Assembly (NCBI GenBank): GCA_902806565.1 | Contig: CADCXA010000027.1 | Location: forward strand, 310,001 to 374,000 | DNA: 64,000 nucleotides | Direction: 5' to 3' | From: Hypoxylon rubiginosum | Lineage: Eukaryota; Ascomycota; Sordariomycetes; Xylariales; Hypoxylaceae | Shown here: positions 36,742 to 47,732 of the stretch, piece by piece | Position numbering within the stretch: position 1 is the stretch's first letter | How the letters are laid out: every line of letters begins with the position of its first letter | Program-made: the position numbers and the translations under genes | The notes under the pieces: model-generated | What the model was told of the DNA's origin: nothing | What the model saw: the letters and a program-made list of their open reading frames with translations, nothing else | Databases searched by the model: none

Positions 36742-37221
36742 ATGGAAGTTACAATGTCTAGCGACAGTTTGAAAATCAAGCCACTGCCCTCGCAAGCTGT
36801 CGCCGAGCTTCAAGGGATTGCCGACTGGCTTCAGTCCGAGAAGGCCGAGTTCCATCTTGACAAAAATATCAACATCTGCAACAACAAAGACGGCTTAGCA
36901 AAGGCTACGTCCAAGTTCACAACCTGGTTTACGACTAAAGTTACAGTATGTCAAAATTGTATTTAGTATTAGAAAATCGCTAACTCAATCGCCCCGAGCT
37001 AGCCCGCATCATCGGAGAATCGTGTGACCGCTATTCATTTTTGCGAACCCACCATCGTCCCTTTAGACCAAGATTGGGCAGTGTACCTTATACCCGTACA
37101 TGCAGTAGGAGACACAATAATGGTGGATGATCAGCAGCTAAATCCAGGCTATTATTGCCACTCGGAGGAAAACGTACGGGTATGCGGAGACTTCTTCGCT
37201 GTGCTATTGTTGTCCCGTTGA
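36742..37221 (+). CDS. hypothetical protein, 140 aa
   Basis: Two exons, 36742-36945 and 37003-37221; 57-bp phase-0 intron with GTATGT donor, CTAACTC branch and GCTAG acceptor. Soluble, no signal peptide or helix. The first exon is helical and polar (QAVAELQGIADWLQSEKAEF), the second has alternating beta-like segments (TIVPLDQDWAVYLIPVHAVG) and three Cys. An alternative start is the second ATG at 36,754. I do not recognise the family. The consistent splice signals and protein-like composition support a real gene; expression evidence would be needed to be sure. Confidence 0.55.
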
Positions 37222-37651
37222 AGATATAGGATAAAGTTAGGGACACGAGGCAGGGAAATCTTAGAAACTAGCTGGTAGAATGGATTAAGAATTGTCAAGA
37301 TGCAAGCCAAATGAACGGCGTTGGCGCGAGGAGTTCTCAGATTAACCCCCGAGTATCCCAGATAATACGTAGCACATTAGGTATAGGAAGACACACTTTA
37401 CACTTCTTGCCTTGGCCCTTACCCAGCTACACCCCCATTTACTACCAAAGGGCTAGTTCTCTGGCATGGCGATTGGTATCCTGTTTACATCCACAGACAG
37501 GCTCATCTAGTAAGTCGCCCCTAGTAGGGAAAAAACGCTGTTACTTGTTACTATCCTTGCCCCCTATTTAAGTACATTGATACATATATATTTAAATCCC
37601 CTTCCCAGGACGACGATAAGTGAAAAGAATCCCCCCAATGACGATAAACCA
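37222..37651. other. intergenic spacer
   Basis: 3' flanks of two convergent hypothetical genes; AT-leaning, nothing else seen. Confidence 0.5.
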
Positions 37652-38225
37652 CTAAATGTGTCCCGTAGAAGTTGTTTGGGGATATTGAGGTTGCATATTG
37701 GTATTAAGCGTAGGCGTGCTATGATCTCGGATGATCCAGGAATTAGCATTGGTGGAATATGTGCTATGATAATGGATAATAGATTTAATGTCGACAATAT
37801 TGACTATGTGATTGCTTCTTAGCTTCCCATGTGAAGTATTGGAATGCAAGTTAGATGAAGCGACGATGTTCTTACTGCCGATGTGGTTGCCACAGCCACG
37901 GTTGGCGACACTATGGAACACACCTCGCTGCGTAGGAAAGAGTTCCCTTACTGTATGCATTCCACTCTGCTTATCGACCTGTTCACGACCTTCCAAGGGG
38001 ACTTCAAAATCACAACTGGACATTTCGCACATCGCTAACGTGACTCCTGATATCATTAGATACTTCAAGTAACAAAGTCACAGGAGGAGACAGTCGCTTA
38101 CCGTCAACGAGGATTGGGTTTCCAGTGGTCTTGTCAAGTGGCACAGCGTATAAATGCCGAGCGGGCTTTCCGCATTTACATACTAGCTCCCCTTGTTGCT
38201 CATTGAAAGAAACATTAGGTGGCAT
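37652..38225 (-). CDS. hypothetical protein with Cys-rich GRF-like motif, 172 aa
   Basis: Two exons, 38102-38225 and 37652-38046; 55-bp phase-1 intron (GTAAGC donor, TCTAATG branch, ATCAG acceptor). The N-terminal half has LVCKCGKPARHLYAV and, after the splice, LAMCEMSSCDFEV, i.e. CxCG...C(x4)C(D)F, the spacing of a small zinc-binding unit like the GRF finger (CxCG...C...CxxF). The C-terminal 70 residues are low-complexity, rich in Asn, Ser, Thr and His. An in-frame ATG at 38,303 would add 26 hydrophobic residues; I prefer 38,225 because homologous GRF-like modules start near the terminus. GRF fingers bind single-stranded DNA or appear in mobile-element remnants, so this could also be a decayed element. 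Family assignment is tentative. Confidence 0.45.
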
Positions 38226-39219
38226 AGCTCCACTAATGAGACTGTAGTTTGTCCGAATGGTTAGTTTGGTAAATACCAGGGGTAGGTAGGCACAATTTAT
38301 CATCAGAGCCTCTAGTACGTCTGCGCCATATATAGAATCGTCAGAGACTATATTCTCTGTAGACTAGGCAGTTTAGCTGAGTTCTGCCACCTTCTGCTAG
38401 GCCCTGCGCCATTATTAGGAAAAGTGCAATTATGTCGCAAGCTTGGGTAGCACAACTATTAGGGAGGAGGCATTGATTACGGCTAGCCCGTACGCAAGCA
38501 AATCGCAAATAATTTTAGGAAACAGCATCATCCTACGTAGGCGTGTAGGTACTTATAGGGACGTACAATCATGTCACTTGCCTACCTAGCTATGTAGGAT
38601 GACAGGCAATTAGCTGATAACTTAGATTGATTGCAGATAGCCAATGTCTATCAAGAAGATAGTTGAATGTAGTATTGTGTTAGGATCTAACTAATGCCTG
38701 GATTTATTGGGATACGCTCTAAACTAGAACTTCGGGCCCAAACGAATGTATCAATTTCTTAGGTAAGAACTATCTAGGTTAAAAAAAAAACGGTACAACA
38801 AAAGTGAATGACTTAATGAATGACTTAAAAATCCTCAACATTATCCTAACAACTTCGTGATAGCCTAAAATGTAGAGAAAACACCTTCCAATCCTACCTA
38901 GGTACCTTAGGCAACTGGGAGGTAGGTACCTAGGAGGCAGATATCGGCCTTCAGAACCCAATTTCTACCTGTTAATAGGAGGGTAGGTACGGACATTTCG
39001 ATAGCTTGGTGTGTTGACTTTATTTAGTGTGGCACCGTCAATCCCGTCGATGCCGATGCCTGAGAATTGGTTCTTTGGAATTCCGACTCCAGGGAAGAGC
39101 CGCTTGGGCCTGAGCTGCGGCGCTCGGCTCCTTCGTCGCTTTCAAGGTCGTCTCCTAGTGGCACTAAAGTGCTAATGTATTAGCGACTCGGCTAGGAAGT
39201 GTGAGTGGTGGGGGCCGAA
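38226..39219. other. intergenic region, motif-rich
   Basis: AT-leaning. Dense in the dispersed TACCTAGGTA-type motif: for example CCTACCTAGGTACCTTAGG (38,895-38,913) facing GAGGTAGGTACCTAGGAGG (38,919-38,937), a near-perfect inverted pair separated by five bases. No gene. Confidence 0.6.
38895..38937. repeat. inverted repeat built from TAGGTACC motifs
   Basis: CCTACCTAGGTACCT is followed after a short spacer by AGGTAGGTACCTAGG, so the strand can fold into a hairpin of about 15 bp. It is one of many such motifs between genes in this window. Confidence 0.6.
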
Positions 39220-39783
39220 CTACCTACAGTTTCCGCCCGGTTGAGTTGGGCGCAAGGCTACTTTCTCTGCAATCAAACCGATACTTCTGTCGTGGCCGTT
39301 GTTTGTGATCTCCTCAAAGTCGGCGGCATTGCTTTGCATACCAGGTGTTAAAATGATGCCGATGATGTTTTGGTTTCCTGTGTTTTTGATGTTTTTGAAA
39401 GAGTATTTGGCATTCTGTACAGGGGTATTCTGTAGAGGGATTGACTGCTGAGGGATCGACTGCTGCATTGTGGTCAAACGGTTGTTTCCGTTCGAATACG
39501 GGCCGGGTGTATATGGAATCAAAAGGATAGTCCTGCGTGAAGATGATTATTTAGCAATGATATTGCTTCCTATTTGTATTTGAGGAAACTGCTCACCGTT
39601 CGTTGGGAATTATTGGCGATCTGATCACAGTTGATGCTTTCGAAAACTAAATGCAAATTATTAGTGAGAGCTTGGATACCGTTAGCGTATTATAAGTACT
39701 ATCTCTAAGCCTTAGCTACACTAACAATGGGGCTTACGTACCTCCACAGCGGGACGGACCGCTAACGTCTTCCACTTGGTCAT
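39220..39783 (-). CDS. hypothetical protein, 134 aa, three exons
   Basis: Exons 39742-39783, 39597-39646 and 39220-39532; introns of 95 bp (phase 0, GTACGT, CTAAT branch, TTTAG) and 64 bp (phase 2, GTGAGC, GCAG). The spliced start reads MTKWKTLAVRPAVEFSKAST and runs on through RTILLIPYTPG, a Gln-rich SIPQQSIPLQNTPVQNA segment and SFKNIKNTGNQNIIGIILTP to a natural stop. No signal peptide or known domain. A shifted alternative start at 39,789 uses the same introns and ends in a Cys/His-rich peptide (CTECQILFQKHQKH), which looks like a chance C2H2-like string; I favour the first reading because it is more protein-like throughout. Function unknown. Confidence 0.5.
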
Positions 39784-41824
39784 GCTCCATTTCTTCTGGC
39801 CTTATTCGATGGTTGTACAAAGGTCGCGGCTAAAAGTTTCACACATTTAATCATGTAGCACACCATGTGTCAGGAACTTAATTTACATAGTCACCTAAGG
39901 GATTAAAACCTTGTAATTATACTGATTAGGCGCCTGGGGCTTAGGGCATGGGCGCTAAGGTATTTTCTAGGGAAGTATTATATTTCGTCGAATGGCGATC
40001 TGGGGAGAAACAATACATAGGTACCTACTTACGATATAAACAGTAATTTGCTTGTTGCCTCCTGGAAATAACTACCTAATTTCCGACACCAGCGAAGAAA
40101 ACTATGACAAATCTTTTGTAGGTTTATTACCTACCTCCTATATAGAAATTTGTCACCGATACCTACTCCTATACTGGAAGCAATCTTCAAGGTAAAAAGG
40201 AGAGCATTCTGCTTATGGGGGTTTGTCTTCTCTTTCATCTTCATTTATTAATTTCTTTTTTTTTCCTTCCTTTTTCAACAAAGGTTATCAAATGAAAAGA
40301 CTACTTTGACTGCAGTGTGTCACTATTCCTAAAGATTCTTAGAAGTGTCACCTTTATTGTCAGACTTGAAGGCTATGATAGTACTCTCGGCCAATGCACA
40401 CAGCAATGAATCCCCTTACTAGCTCTCGAGTAACAACAATAACAACACTACGGATTATCATCAGTGATCTATAAAAGGCCGTAGTTACGGTAAGATACCC
40501 CACAGGATAAGTGATGAAATGAATAGCTTGCCTCGTCACTATCTCCTACTTCTATATATCTAAGGGAGATGACAACACTAACTCCCAGCTTGGGCACGAG
40601 GGGGGCAACCATATGTCGTCCTGCCCTTATCAGGCTGCAGGGTTCTGCTAGCTACTACTCTCAAGATATCTAATGTTGCAGCCGGTGCCATTAAGGTGAT
40701 ATATCCTAAACCTCGGAACATACCTAAGATATAAAAGATTTACCTTGTTTATCGGAGAGATGATGACATATCGTGAGTCCTCAGCAAGGTCTTTCAAAAA
40801 AAGAATCTCGTGAAGGAAAAAATAACTCATTAATCGTCGGTTTGTGTATCATATAGGCTTATAATGAAAATATGTCAACGATGCGACATGATGGGTAGGC
40901 CTGAGGTTCACATATACCCCAGTCGACAGCAAAATATAAATACCTCCAAAATTTGGGAGGGACAACAAATGCATTTCCCCCTAATTTATAGTGGCGGCGG
41001 AACATTTGAGAACAGCTTCAGAAAGTTATCGTACCATAATTCACCTCTGATCCTTATCGGGAGGACGGACATGTCTCAATGACCGGGGAGTCGGCTTCAC
41101 GGCACAAGCTTTTGAGTTAAGGCGACTAATAAATCCACCTGTGGCTTCTAGTGCTAAGCGGAAAAGCGCAGGCACAGTTGCCGACGGGACATGTAGATTT
41201 ACAGGGTTGATAGATTTGCAAAAGTCGTGATAGGAACATGAGCCAGATACTCTTCCCTTACTTCTACATGCACTACCCTCTACTTCTTAGTAGGCTAACC
41301 CCTAAGGTTGGTATCAACCCTCATAGGTTTCATAATTTTCGGACACGGACTGCTTATGAATCCAAACAGCAATTGAACCGGCGCGAAAAGGGGTTAATGA
41401 TCTTGACCAAGTTAGATTTGGCAGCTTTCGGGTTACACCGGATGCTGTGGGCATGCCTATCTGGAATTTTACGTTGTATCACAGCGACCTGATAGTACAA
41501 ATCGAAACGTAATCTGTCTCGTTTCAATGTGCTGGCCTCGTCATTGGTGTTTTGGGTAAAGGGCGTTATCCGATTGCCATGTTACGGATACCTGCGTATG
41601 CGTGCCGGGTGATTGATTTCAGATCGCCGATATGGAGGTTTGATCTGGTTCGTCGAATTGTTCCCGATGACAAGTGGCCGCCTCGCACTCGTGTAGGTCG
41701 GACTCGATGCAAGATGAAGGCACATCGAGGCATGATTAGTGTTCAGCTACGGGTACTTGAATATTCGGGAAACCAATCAACGGGTTCATCCTACGACGTA
41801 GAGGGTTCCCCGAGGATGCGTCTG
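39784..41824. other. 2 kb gene-poor region
   Basis: No gene recognised. A T/C-rich stretch lies at about 40,220-40,280. Two unrelated short frames (40,864-41,082 and 41,552-41,845, plus) are open without domains. Confidence 0.5.
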
Positions 41825-42212
41825 TTACGTGTCGCCATAGGATGATAGAGCGACAGCCCGTCTTGCGGCTACTTGCAGCTGATCGGCCAGATTGGAAGAA
41901 GCAATACTCCAAAGAGCCATTGGGACGGAAGTTATATCACCTAATGTCTCGGTAAGATCCTGATTTAGATCTTTTCTTCGTCTTCTAGAAAATGCTTCTC
42001 GGGTAACGCGCCAAAGTCGGACCGCCATGGAAAGCACCAATAAGATGCGTTACCGATCTTTATCAATATGCAACAGTGGCTTGAGAGAATCACGAAGCAC
42101 GACATGCATAAAAATGGCGGTATTGAAGGATCTGGTGCAGTTCTTGGGTCCCGGAGAGCCGTCTGATTCGTTGGATTCGTTATGGATGGCCCGTGTCAGC
42201 ATGATAGCCTGA
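41825..42212 (-). pseudogene. interrupted reading frame, likely decayed gene
   Basis: On the minus strand one frame stays open from about 42,212 to 41,825 except for a single TAA near 42,054-42,056. Before the stop it reads with VVLRDSLKPLLHIDKD, after it with MAVRLWRVTREAFSRRRRKD and SVPMALWSIASSNLADQLQ, all protein-like. Upstream of 42,212 the frame is lost. This suggests a gene that has taken a nonsense change and lost its ends. The family is not recognised, and an intron around the stop was not found. Confidence 0.35.
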
Positions 42213-42664
42213 TATAAGCTGCAGGAGTGACCTCACGCAAAGTGATACAGCTTGGGGTGGCTTTCAAAATTTCGTCCCGGCATTCCGTTGAAGGGGTAGA
42301 AGTTGTTGGTTTGCCTTGCTTGCTTCGTATTAAGCAGCAGGGAAAGGCTTGGGGTCTGCTTGGCCATTCGTCAAATTCCGATCCGTTGACGTGTATCTTA
42401 CTCGGACCTCTGTCATTAACAATGCCAGTTACATGGATATCATGGTGAATATCGATGTGTCTTACATTACACAGCTGTATTCTTTCCGCTGGGAAGATTT
42501 TCTCTATCGAAAATTACAATATAAGGATGCTTCGTAGACCCTACTGCAATGCTTGGAGATTCACCAGTCCCTCATTTACACTTACATACATAAAGGTGTT
42601 TAATTTGAGACGAACAGCAAGAAATCAATTTGTTCTCTTGAAAGTTAAGAAGTCAACCTTTAAC

Positions 42665-42997
42665 ATGTCTTCTCAATCACCAAACACTACTTCAAACTCT
42701 TCTCTCGAGGACAGAAGGATGTTCGGCTTAGGCCCTGACCGTCGTATGCCTCATTCGTGCACCTACTGTCTTGGAACTCCTAGATTGTGAGTGCCTAGAC
42801 ATAATAGGTCTTATTGAATGTGTAAACTGACAGAACTACCTACTAGGGTCAAGGGATGTCGACCCTGCAATGGCACGGGGCTGATGTGGGACCCCAGTCC
42901 AGACAGCCTCTATCAAGGGAAAGATGAGAGGCAGATAACTCCCGGTGGATCTTCTCCGGGAAGTTCCTCGGTGTCGTCCTACGGCCAAAGGGGCTAA
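42665..42997 (+). CDS. small CxxCxG zinc-ribbon protein, 90 aa
   Basis: Two exons, 42665-42786 and 42847-42997; 60-bp phase-2 intron (GTGAGT donor, CTACTAG acceptor). The splice joins CTYCLGTPRL to VKGCRPCNGTGLMWD, making two CxxCxG knuckles eleven residues apart, the pattern of the DnaJ Cys-rich zinc domain but with only two of the usual four repeats. The rest is Ser/Gly/Pro-rich and disordered. There is no J domain or signal peptide. It may bind zinc and assist disulphide or protein folding, or be an unrelated zinc knuckle. The correct restoration of the second knuckle across the splice is good evidence for the gene. Confidence 0.7.
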
Positions 42998-43563
42998 GAG
43001 GGTATATCTATCATTCTCGGAAGATCTCTTCCGGCATTGCCATCGTCTCGTCTGTTATCGATATATTACGACCTTTCCACACGGGGTTGGGATACTTGGG
43101 CGCACATCGTCTCTATGAGCTTTATTTTGACATCGGATAATGGATTCTGTTGTATTTGTTGATGGGTTAAGGGGCTCTCATAGCACTGGATGCTACGGTT
43201 TCAACGAATATAATTTCTTAATACAAAGGAACTAAATTATAAACTTCTTCAATTGTCAAAGGACAAGCAACTAGCAAATATGAATGTTGTTATTCGCTGA
43301 GGAGGCCACATTGCATGGGAAAGTGTGGAGAGTACCTGGTCAACCTAGTACTTGACAAGAACCAGTGTGGTGCGGAGAACCTGGAGAAAACAGCTCCCGC
43401 ATTAGAGTACCGCTTTGTAGATGGGGCCTGGTGAGGGGGAAGGACGGCGACTTGTTATAAAAGGCCCACCGAAGAGGCGGTCGAAACCGTATCTAAGGTG
43501 TGAACCGACATATCCCTCGGCACAAGTCAGTTCTGTATTGATTCTCACGTAACAGTGCTAGCC
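42998..43563. promoter_or_regulatory. intergenic, promoter of tannase/feruloyl esterase gene with TATA box
   Basis: A canonical TATAAAA box lies at 43,456-43,462, about 100 bp before the ATG at 43,564 and followed by a short leader. The rest of the region is the 3' flank of the zinc-ribbon gene, with no other feature. Confidence 0.6.
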
Positions 43564-45382
43564 ATGGTATCCTTGACTTGGAGCATCGCCATATTGGCTG
43601 GCGTTATTGTCCGCCTCGTGAGATCTTCTCCTGAAACTTGCGTCTCGGTTGGTACCCTGAGTTCAATACCCAATGTAACTGTCGTTGCTTCTGAATATCT
43701 CCTCAGTGGATCACAAATCCCACTTCCCGGGACAGTGGAATCCTGCGGTGGACCAGATCTCAAAGCAAACATCACAGCAGATATTTGTCGACTTGTGCTC
43801 CTTGTCGCCACCACTCCCTCTAGCGAAGTGCAAGTTGAAGCTTGGCTTCCAGAACCGCAAAGCTGGAACGGAAGATCTATAGCTACCGGCAATGGCGGTA
43901 TCGGCGGCTGCATCGACTATGCCACCATGCAGAACGGAGCTGCGTTAGGCTTTGCGTCTTTCGGGACGAATGCAGGACACAATGGGTCTGTCGGATATGA
44001 ATTCTTCTTGAATCAACCTGAAGTAATCAACGATTTTGGGCACAGGGCGATTCACATTGAGGCAGATGTGAGTAAGGTGCTAGTGGCCCAATACTACGGC
44101 AAAGGGGCATCCAAAAAGTACTACGCGGGCTGTAGCACAGGAGGCCGCCAAGGATTCCAGAATGCGCACTTATACCCGGAAGACTTCGATGGGATGCTCC
44201 TCGGAAGCCCCGGTGTTGACTGGTTACATATCGTGGCGTCGAAGGGAATTCTGGCACGGCGGATCGGTTGGCCTAATCTTAACTCATCAGAATATGTGCG
44301 ACCGGAACAGTGGCAAGCTATCGTTAAGGCCCAGATCGAACAGTTGGATGCTTTGGATGGCGTGGCCGACGGTATCATCGATGAGCCAACTCAACATAGG
44401 TTTGATCCAACGAGCCTAGCTTGCGGCACCGGTCTTCTCAACTCCTCGCTTTGCCTCCATCCTCAGCAAGTCGAGTCGGTACGCAGGGCGTACGAGCCAA
44501 TTGCAAATACCTCAGGTCATATTGTATACCCCCCTTTTGAGCTAGGCTCGAATACGGATGTATTCTCCAATAATCAAGCAAATGGGACTGCTGCGTTGAG
44601 TTATACTATCTTGCAAGATTTCTGGCGAGGCGCGGTCTACAACGACAGTTCCTGGACTCCAGAGAAGTTCGGCGAGCGTGACATGGACTTTGCAGTACGG
44701 GTCAATCCGGGACAGGTCAATGCTGCAGAAATGGATCTGACGAGTTTCTACCGAAAGGGAGGGAAAATAATTTCGTATCACGGAAGAAACGACGAGGTAA
44801 GTTGGTCTCTGTGTTGATTCTATTTTACTATCTGTCTTCTCTATTCGTGCACCTCATCCAGAGGATAAATGAAATTGCTGACACCACTGTAGACCGTCAC
44901 TTCTGCCCTTTCCGAACATTTCTTCACTGGTGTGCAGAGCGCCCTCAATATTACCTTAGAAGACATTCATGATTTCTATCGATTATTCTTTCTCCCAGGG
45001 ATGCACCATTGTTCTGGAGGCCTGGGAGCATGGAGCATAGGAAACGCACAGAAGTACCCTTACGACCAGGCGTTGCTAGACCCTAAACACAATGCACTCA
45101 TTGCGCTGGTTGAATGGGTTGAAAATGGGACGGCGCCAGACACATTGATTGGTACAAAGTACGAAAACGATCTCATCGGAAGCACTATCACAGCTCAAAG
45201 AAGTAGGTGTTTCCTATTCACTTCCCCATGAGAACAACGAGATCCCAGGAACTGATATTAATATATATTAATATATCTACCTAGCATATTGCCCCTACCC
45301 GATGTTTAGCAATTGGGACGGCGTTAACGATACCAGCCTGGCAGCTAGCTGGAAGTGTATGCCTTCTAGATTTGACGGCTGA
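43564..45382 (+). CDS. secreted tannase / feruloyl esterase family hydrolase
   Basis: Three exons, 43564-44796, 44893-45202 and 45285-45382; introns of 96 bp (phase 0) and 82 bp (phase 1); 546 aa. The signal peptide covers about residues 1-22. Tannase-family landmarks: SWNGRSIATGNGGIGGCIDY, GFASFGTNAGHNG, the nucleophile motif YYAGCSTGGRQGF (Ser of GCSTGG), PEDFDGMLLGSPG, a calcium-loop-like LDALDGVADGIIDEP, GGKIISYHGRNDE with the acidic residue, and PGMHHCSGG with the catalytic His and its neighbouring Cys (the CS-D-HC arrangement joins the active site by a disulphide). The C-terminal exon restores RTYCPYPMFSNWDG. It releases ferulic or gallic acid esters from plant polysaccharides or tannins. 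Numerous Asn-glycosylation sites agree with secretion. Confidence 0.94.
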
Positions 45383-45530
45383 CAGTTTGTTAATGTATGA
45401 AAGATAGAAAAGCGCGGATACCAGAACGATGGCAGGTATCTTTTAGTCGCCTAGTAAATTTTGATAAGTTCGTAAACATGGTCAGAAGTGAATTTAAAAT
45501 TCAAAAGTACGGAAAAAGAAATACGCAAAG

Positions 45531-45629
45531 TGCCTCCACACCGGATCGAACGATGGACCTCGTCATATCGCATATTACGATATTATGTATCGGTACGAGT
45601 GACGCGCTCTACCACTGAGCTATAGAGGC
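45531..45629 (-). tRNA. tRNA-Thr (anticodon CGU) with 27-nt intron
   Basis: Folds on the minus strand: acceptor stem GCCTCTA with TGGAGGC, D-arm GCTC-loop-GAGC, anticodon stem CGTCA with TGACG, T-arm CATCG-TTCGATC-CGGTG, discriminator A. The anticodon CGT (DNA) at 45,595-45,597 reads ACG threonine codons. The 27-nt intron (45,567-45,593) begins one base 3' of the anticodon, the canonical eukaryotic position, so tRNA splicing endonuclease is needed. The CCA end is not encoded, as expected. It sits between the esterase and F-box genes. Confidence 0.93.
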
Positions 45630-46202
45630 TACTACTATATTGGACTGACAACGGGATCCCTATACCGCTTATTATAATTCCCAACAATCTGTTGCCCCGC
45701 TAAGCCTGTTCCTTACCCATTCTATCATCACTAAACATAACTCGGCTAACCGGATGAATAGAAGCGAAATTAGTGAACATTAGATATTCCCAGCAAAATA
45801 ATTAAGATTTTTTTCTAATAACTTCTGTTTGAACCATAGAATGGCCATGGAATAAAGAAGTAGGCACGTGTGACCGCTCAGGTTTCCACCACGTACGAAG
45901 TAGTAGGGTATTATGATAATTATGCGTTTAACAAGGTGGCAAACTCTCTTACGTGCATTTTCAGGGGTAAAATGTACAATCGCAATTACCAATACCGACT
46001 GCGCGGCAATTAGGTCTCTAGTAAAAGATACGGTATATGAGCTGATATTAAGTGTATTGAGTGAGTTATTAGCTATCATAAGTGAAGGGGGAAGCCCTGT
46101 TTTATAAGGTACGCGTGGTCCCTTGACCTCTTCATTTCAATAGTTTCAATACAATATTGGTCATGATAATTTCAGCTGTATTCTTATTCCCCCTGTCTTT
46201 GT
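45630..46202. other. intergenic spacer
   Basis: Contains the 5' flank of the tRNA gene (minus strand) and the 3' flank of the F-box gene. AT-leaning, no other feature recognised. Confidence 0.5.
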
Positions 46203-47732
46203 TTATTCGCCCTCTAATTCAAAATCCGTCATCGCGTCCATGACACGCGGTACAGGAATCAATCTCGAGTCTGCCATTGCGCCAGGGATTATTGTTCTAG
46301 GGTCCGGTCCTAGAAAGTCCCTCTTGAAGGAGAACCTGATACCCGCAGCCTCGAACAAGCCGCCAAGAGCTGTCGTCCTATCGATGCTATAGTCGTATCT
46401 CGGATCCGTCCTCTCTGCGACCCCGATCGCAATTTCCTTGAGAAGCGGGAACTCGTTGGGTGCAACAGCTGCAAGCTGGCGCAGAGATTGCTCCATTCCC
46501 TTGTATAGATACGATATGCGAAGCTTCCGAATTGATTTCGGAAGTAACGCGATGAGTCGGTCGGACTCGTCACGATCATGTTCTCGATATATCAGGTAAC
46601 AGCTAATTACCAGATCCTCTAGGTTGTCGAATTGACGAAGAGTCCGGACCGGAGCGTAATTTACTCTCGGTGGATCGATCCACGTGGGGAACGGGTCGGA
46701 CAAGATGTCCTCAGAGCTGCCTGGTAGGAATTCGATACAGAGTCTCTTGAGCGTCGTCTTCACGGGCGCCAATAGCTCTACGAAGTCTGCAACACCGAAT
46801 TCTTCCGTTCCGTCCCAGTAATACTCCAGGTCCTCCAGCTGAGGGACACATGGCAGCAATTTTCCCAAGTGATCGGGGATCAAGTCTGAAACGGCTAGCT
46901 TCTTAACGTTGGATAGTGCTAGCTTATACTCATAGCCACTGTACAGGGCCTTGGCAACATTTTGGGACCGGCCCGCCGCATCACAAGCGTAGATGGTCTG
47001 AAGATTCGGCAAAGCAGCATATAGCGCCTCCAACTCGCTGAAGTGGTAATCCAGCGCGTGTCCTACCAAGCCCAAAGTATGGAGAGAAGGCAATTTCAAA
47101 TGAGGCGAATCCTCCAAGGTCCAGAATGCCGCATTGTGATCGATGGCGAGAAGCAAGTTCGCCAGGCGCGGAGTAAGGATCATAGCAAGTGTAGCGAGCC
47201 ACAGATGCAATTCCTTTCGCTCGTATTCTCGCCACTCCGAAAAGCGACCGTCGAGCCAATTCTCGCGCATCTGATATCTCGGGAGAAGCTTATTCGTAAC
47301 ACTGAGTTCGAACAGCGACTTAATTATCTGTGCCTGGTTCTCGTACCCTGACAACACGTCCCCAAGTACAACGTGCATCGTAGTAACTTGCGCTGCCAGG
47401 TCAGGTCGTTGAGAAATGCTGCACACGAATTGAGGTAGATAATCCGGCTCCCGGCGATGTTTATTGACTTCATCATGGCCTCTGTAAAGCTTCGTCTCTA
47501 CTCGGCTGTTACCAGTCGCGTAGTAATGGTAGAGTATGGGCTGCGCCACAGTACATATCGTCCTGGATGTTCGGCATAGGCTAGCCAGAAACCTCTTGTC
47601 GTTACGGGCCTCATACGTGTCCGCGTTGGGAAAATGCCCGGGGTGCTGGCAATGGAAGCAGAAGTGGCTAAAAATCTGAATGAGAATCTCGACAGGAAGA
47701 GACTCCATCGTAGGATTCCGTACACCCGACAT
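46203..47732 (-). CDS. F-box protein with leucine-rich-repeat-like region
   Basis: Single exon, 509 aa. An F-box at about residues 9-70 (MESLPVEILIQIFSHF, later LASLCRTSRTICTVAQPILYHYY) would bind Skp1 in an SCF ubiquitin ligase. The rest holds irregular Leu-rich segments (HLKLPSLHTLGLVGHALDY, ALPNLQTIYA, VPQLEDLEYY, FDNLEDLVISCYLIY, KSIRKLRISYLYKG) as in fungal F-box/LRR proteins, presumably for substrate choice. The first ATG (47,732) and a second at residue 9 are both possible; the second is directly at the F-box. No signal peptide. Fungal genomes carry large expanded sets of these; the target is unknown. Confidence 0.88.
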   Translation of the reverse strand: MSGVRNPTMESLPVEILIQIFSHFCFHCQHPGHFPNADTYEARNDKRFLASLCRTSRTICTVAQPILYHYYATGNSRVETKLYRGHDEVNKHRREPDYLPQFVCSISQRPDLAAQVTTMHVVLGDVLSGYENQAQIIKSLFELSVTNKLLPRYQMRENWLDGRFSEWREYERKELHLWLATLAMILTPRLANLLLAIDHNAAFWTLEDSPHLKLPSLHTLGLVGHALDYHFSELEALYAALPNLQTIYACDAAGRSQNVAKALYSGYEYKLALSNVKKLAVSDLIPDHLGKLLPCVPQLEDLEYYWDGTEEFGVADFVELLAPVKTTLKRLCIEFLPGSSEDILSDPFPTWIDPPRVNYAPVRTLRQFDNLEDLVISCYLIYREHDRDESDRLIALLPKSIRKLRISYLYKGMEQSLRQLAAVAPNEFPLLKEIAIGVAERTDPRYDYSIDRTTALGGLFEAAGIRFSFKRDFLGPDPRTIIPGAMADSRLIPVPRVMDAMTDFELEGE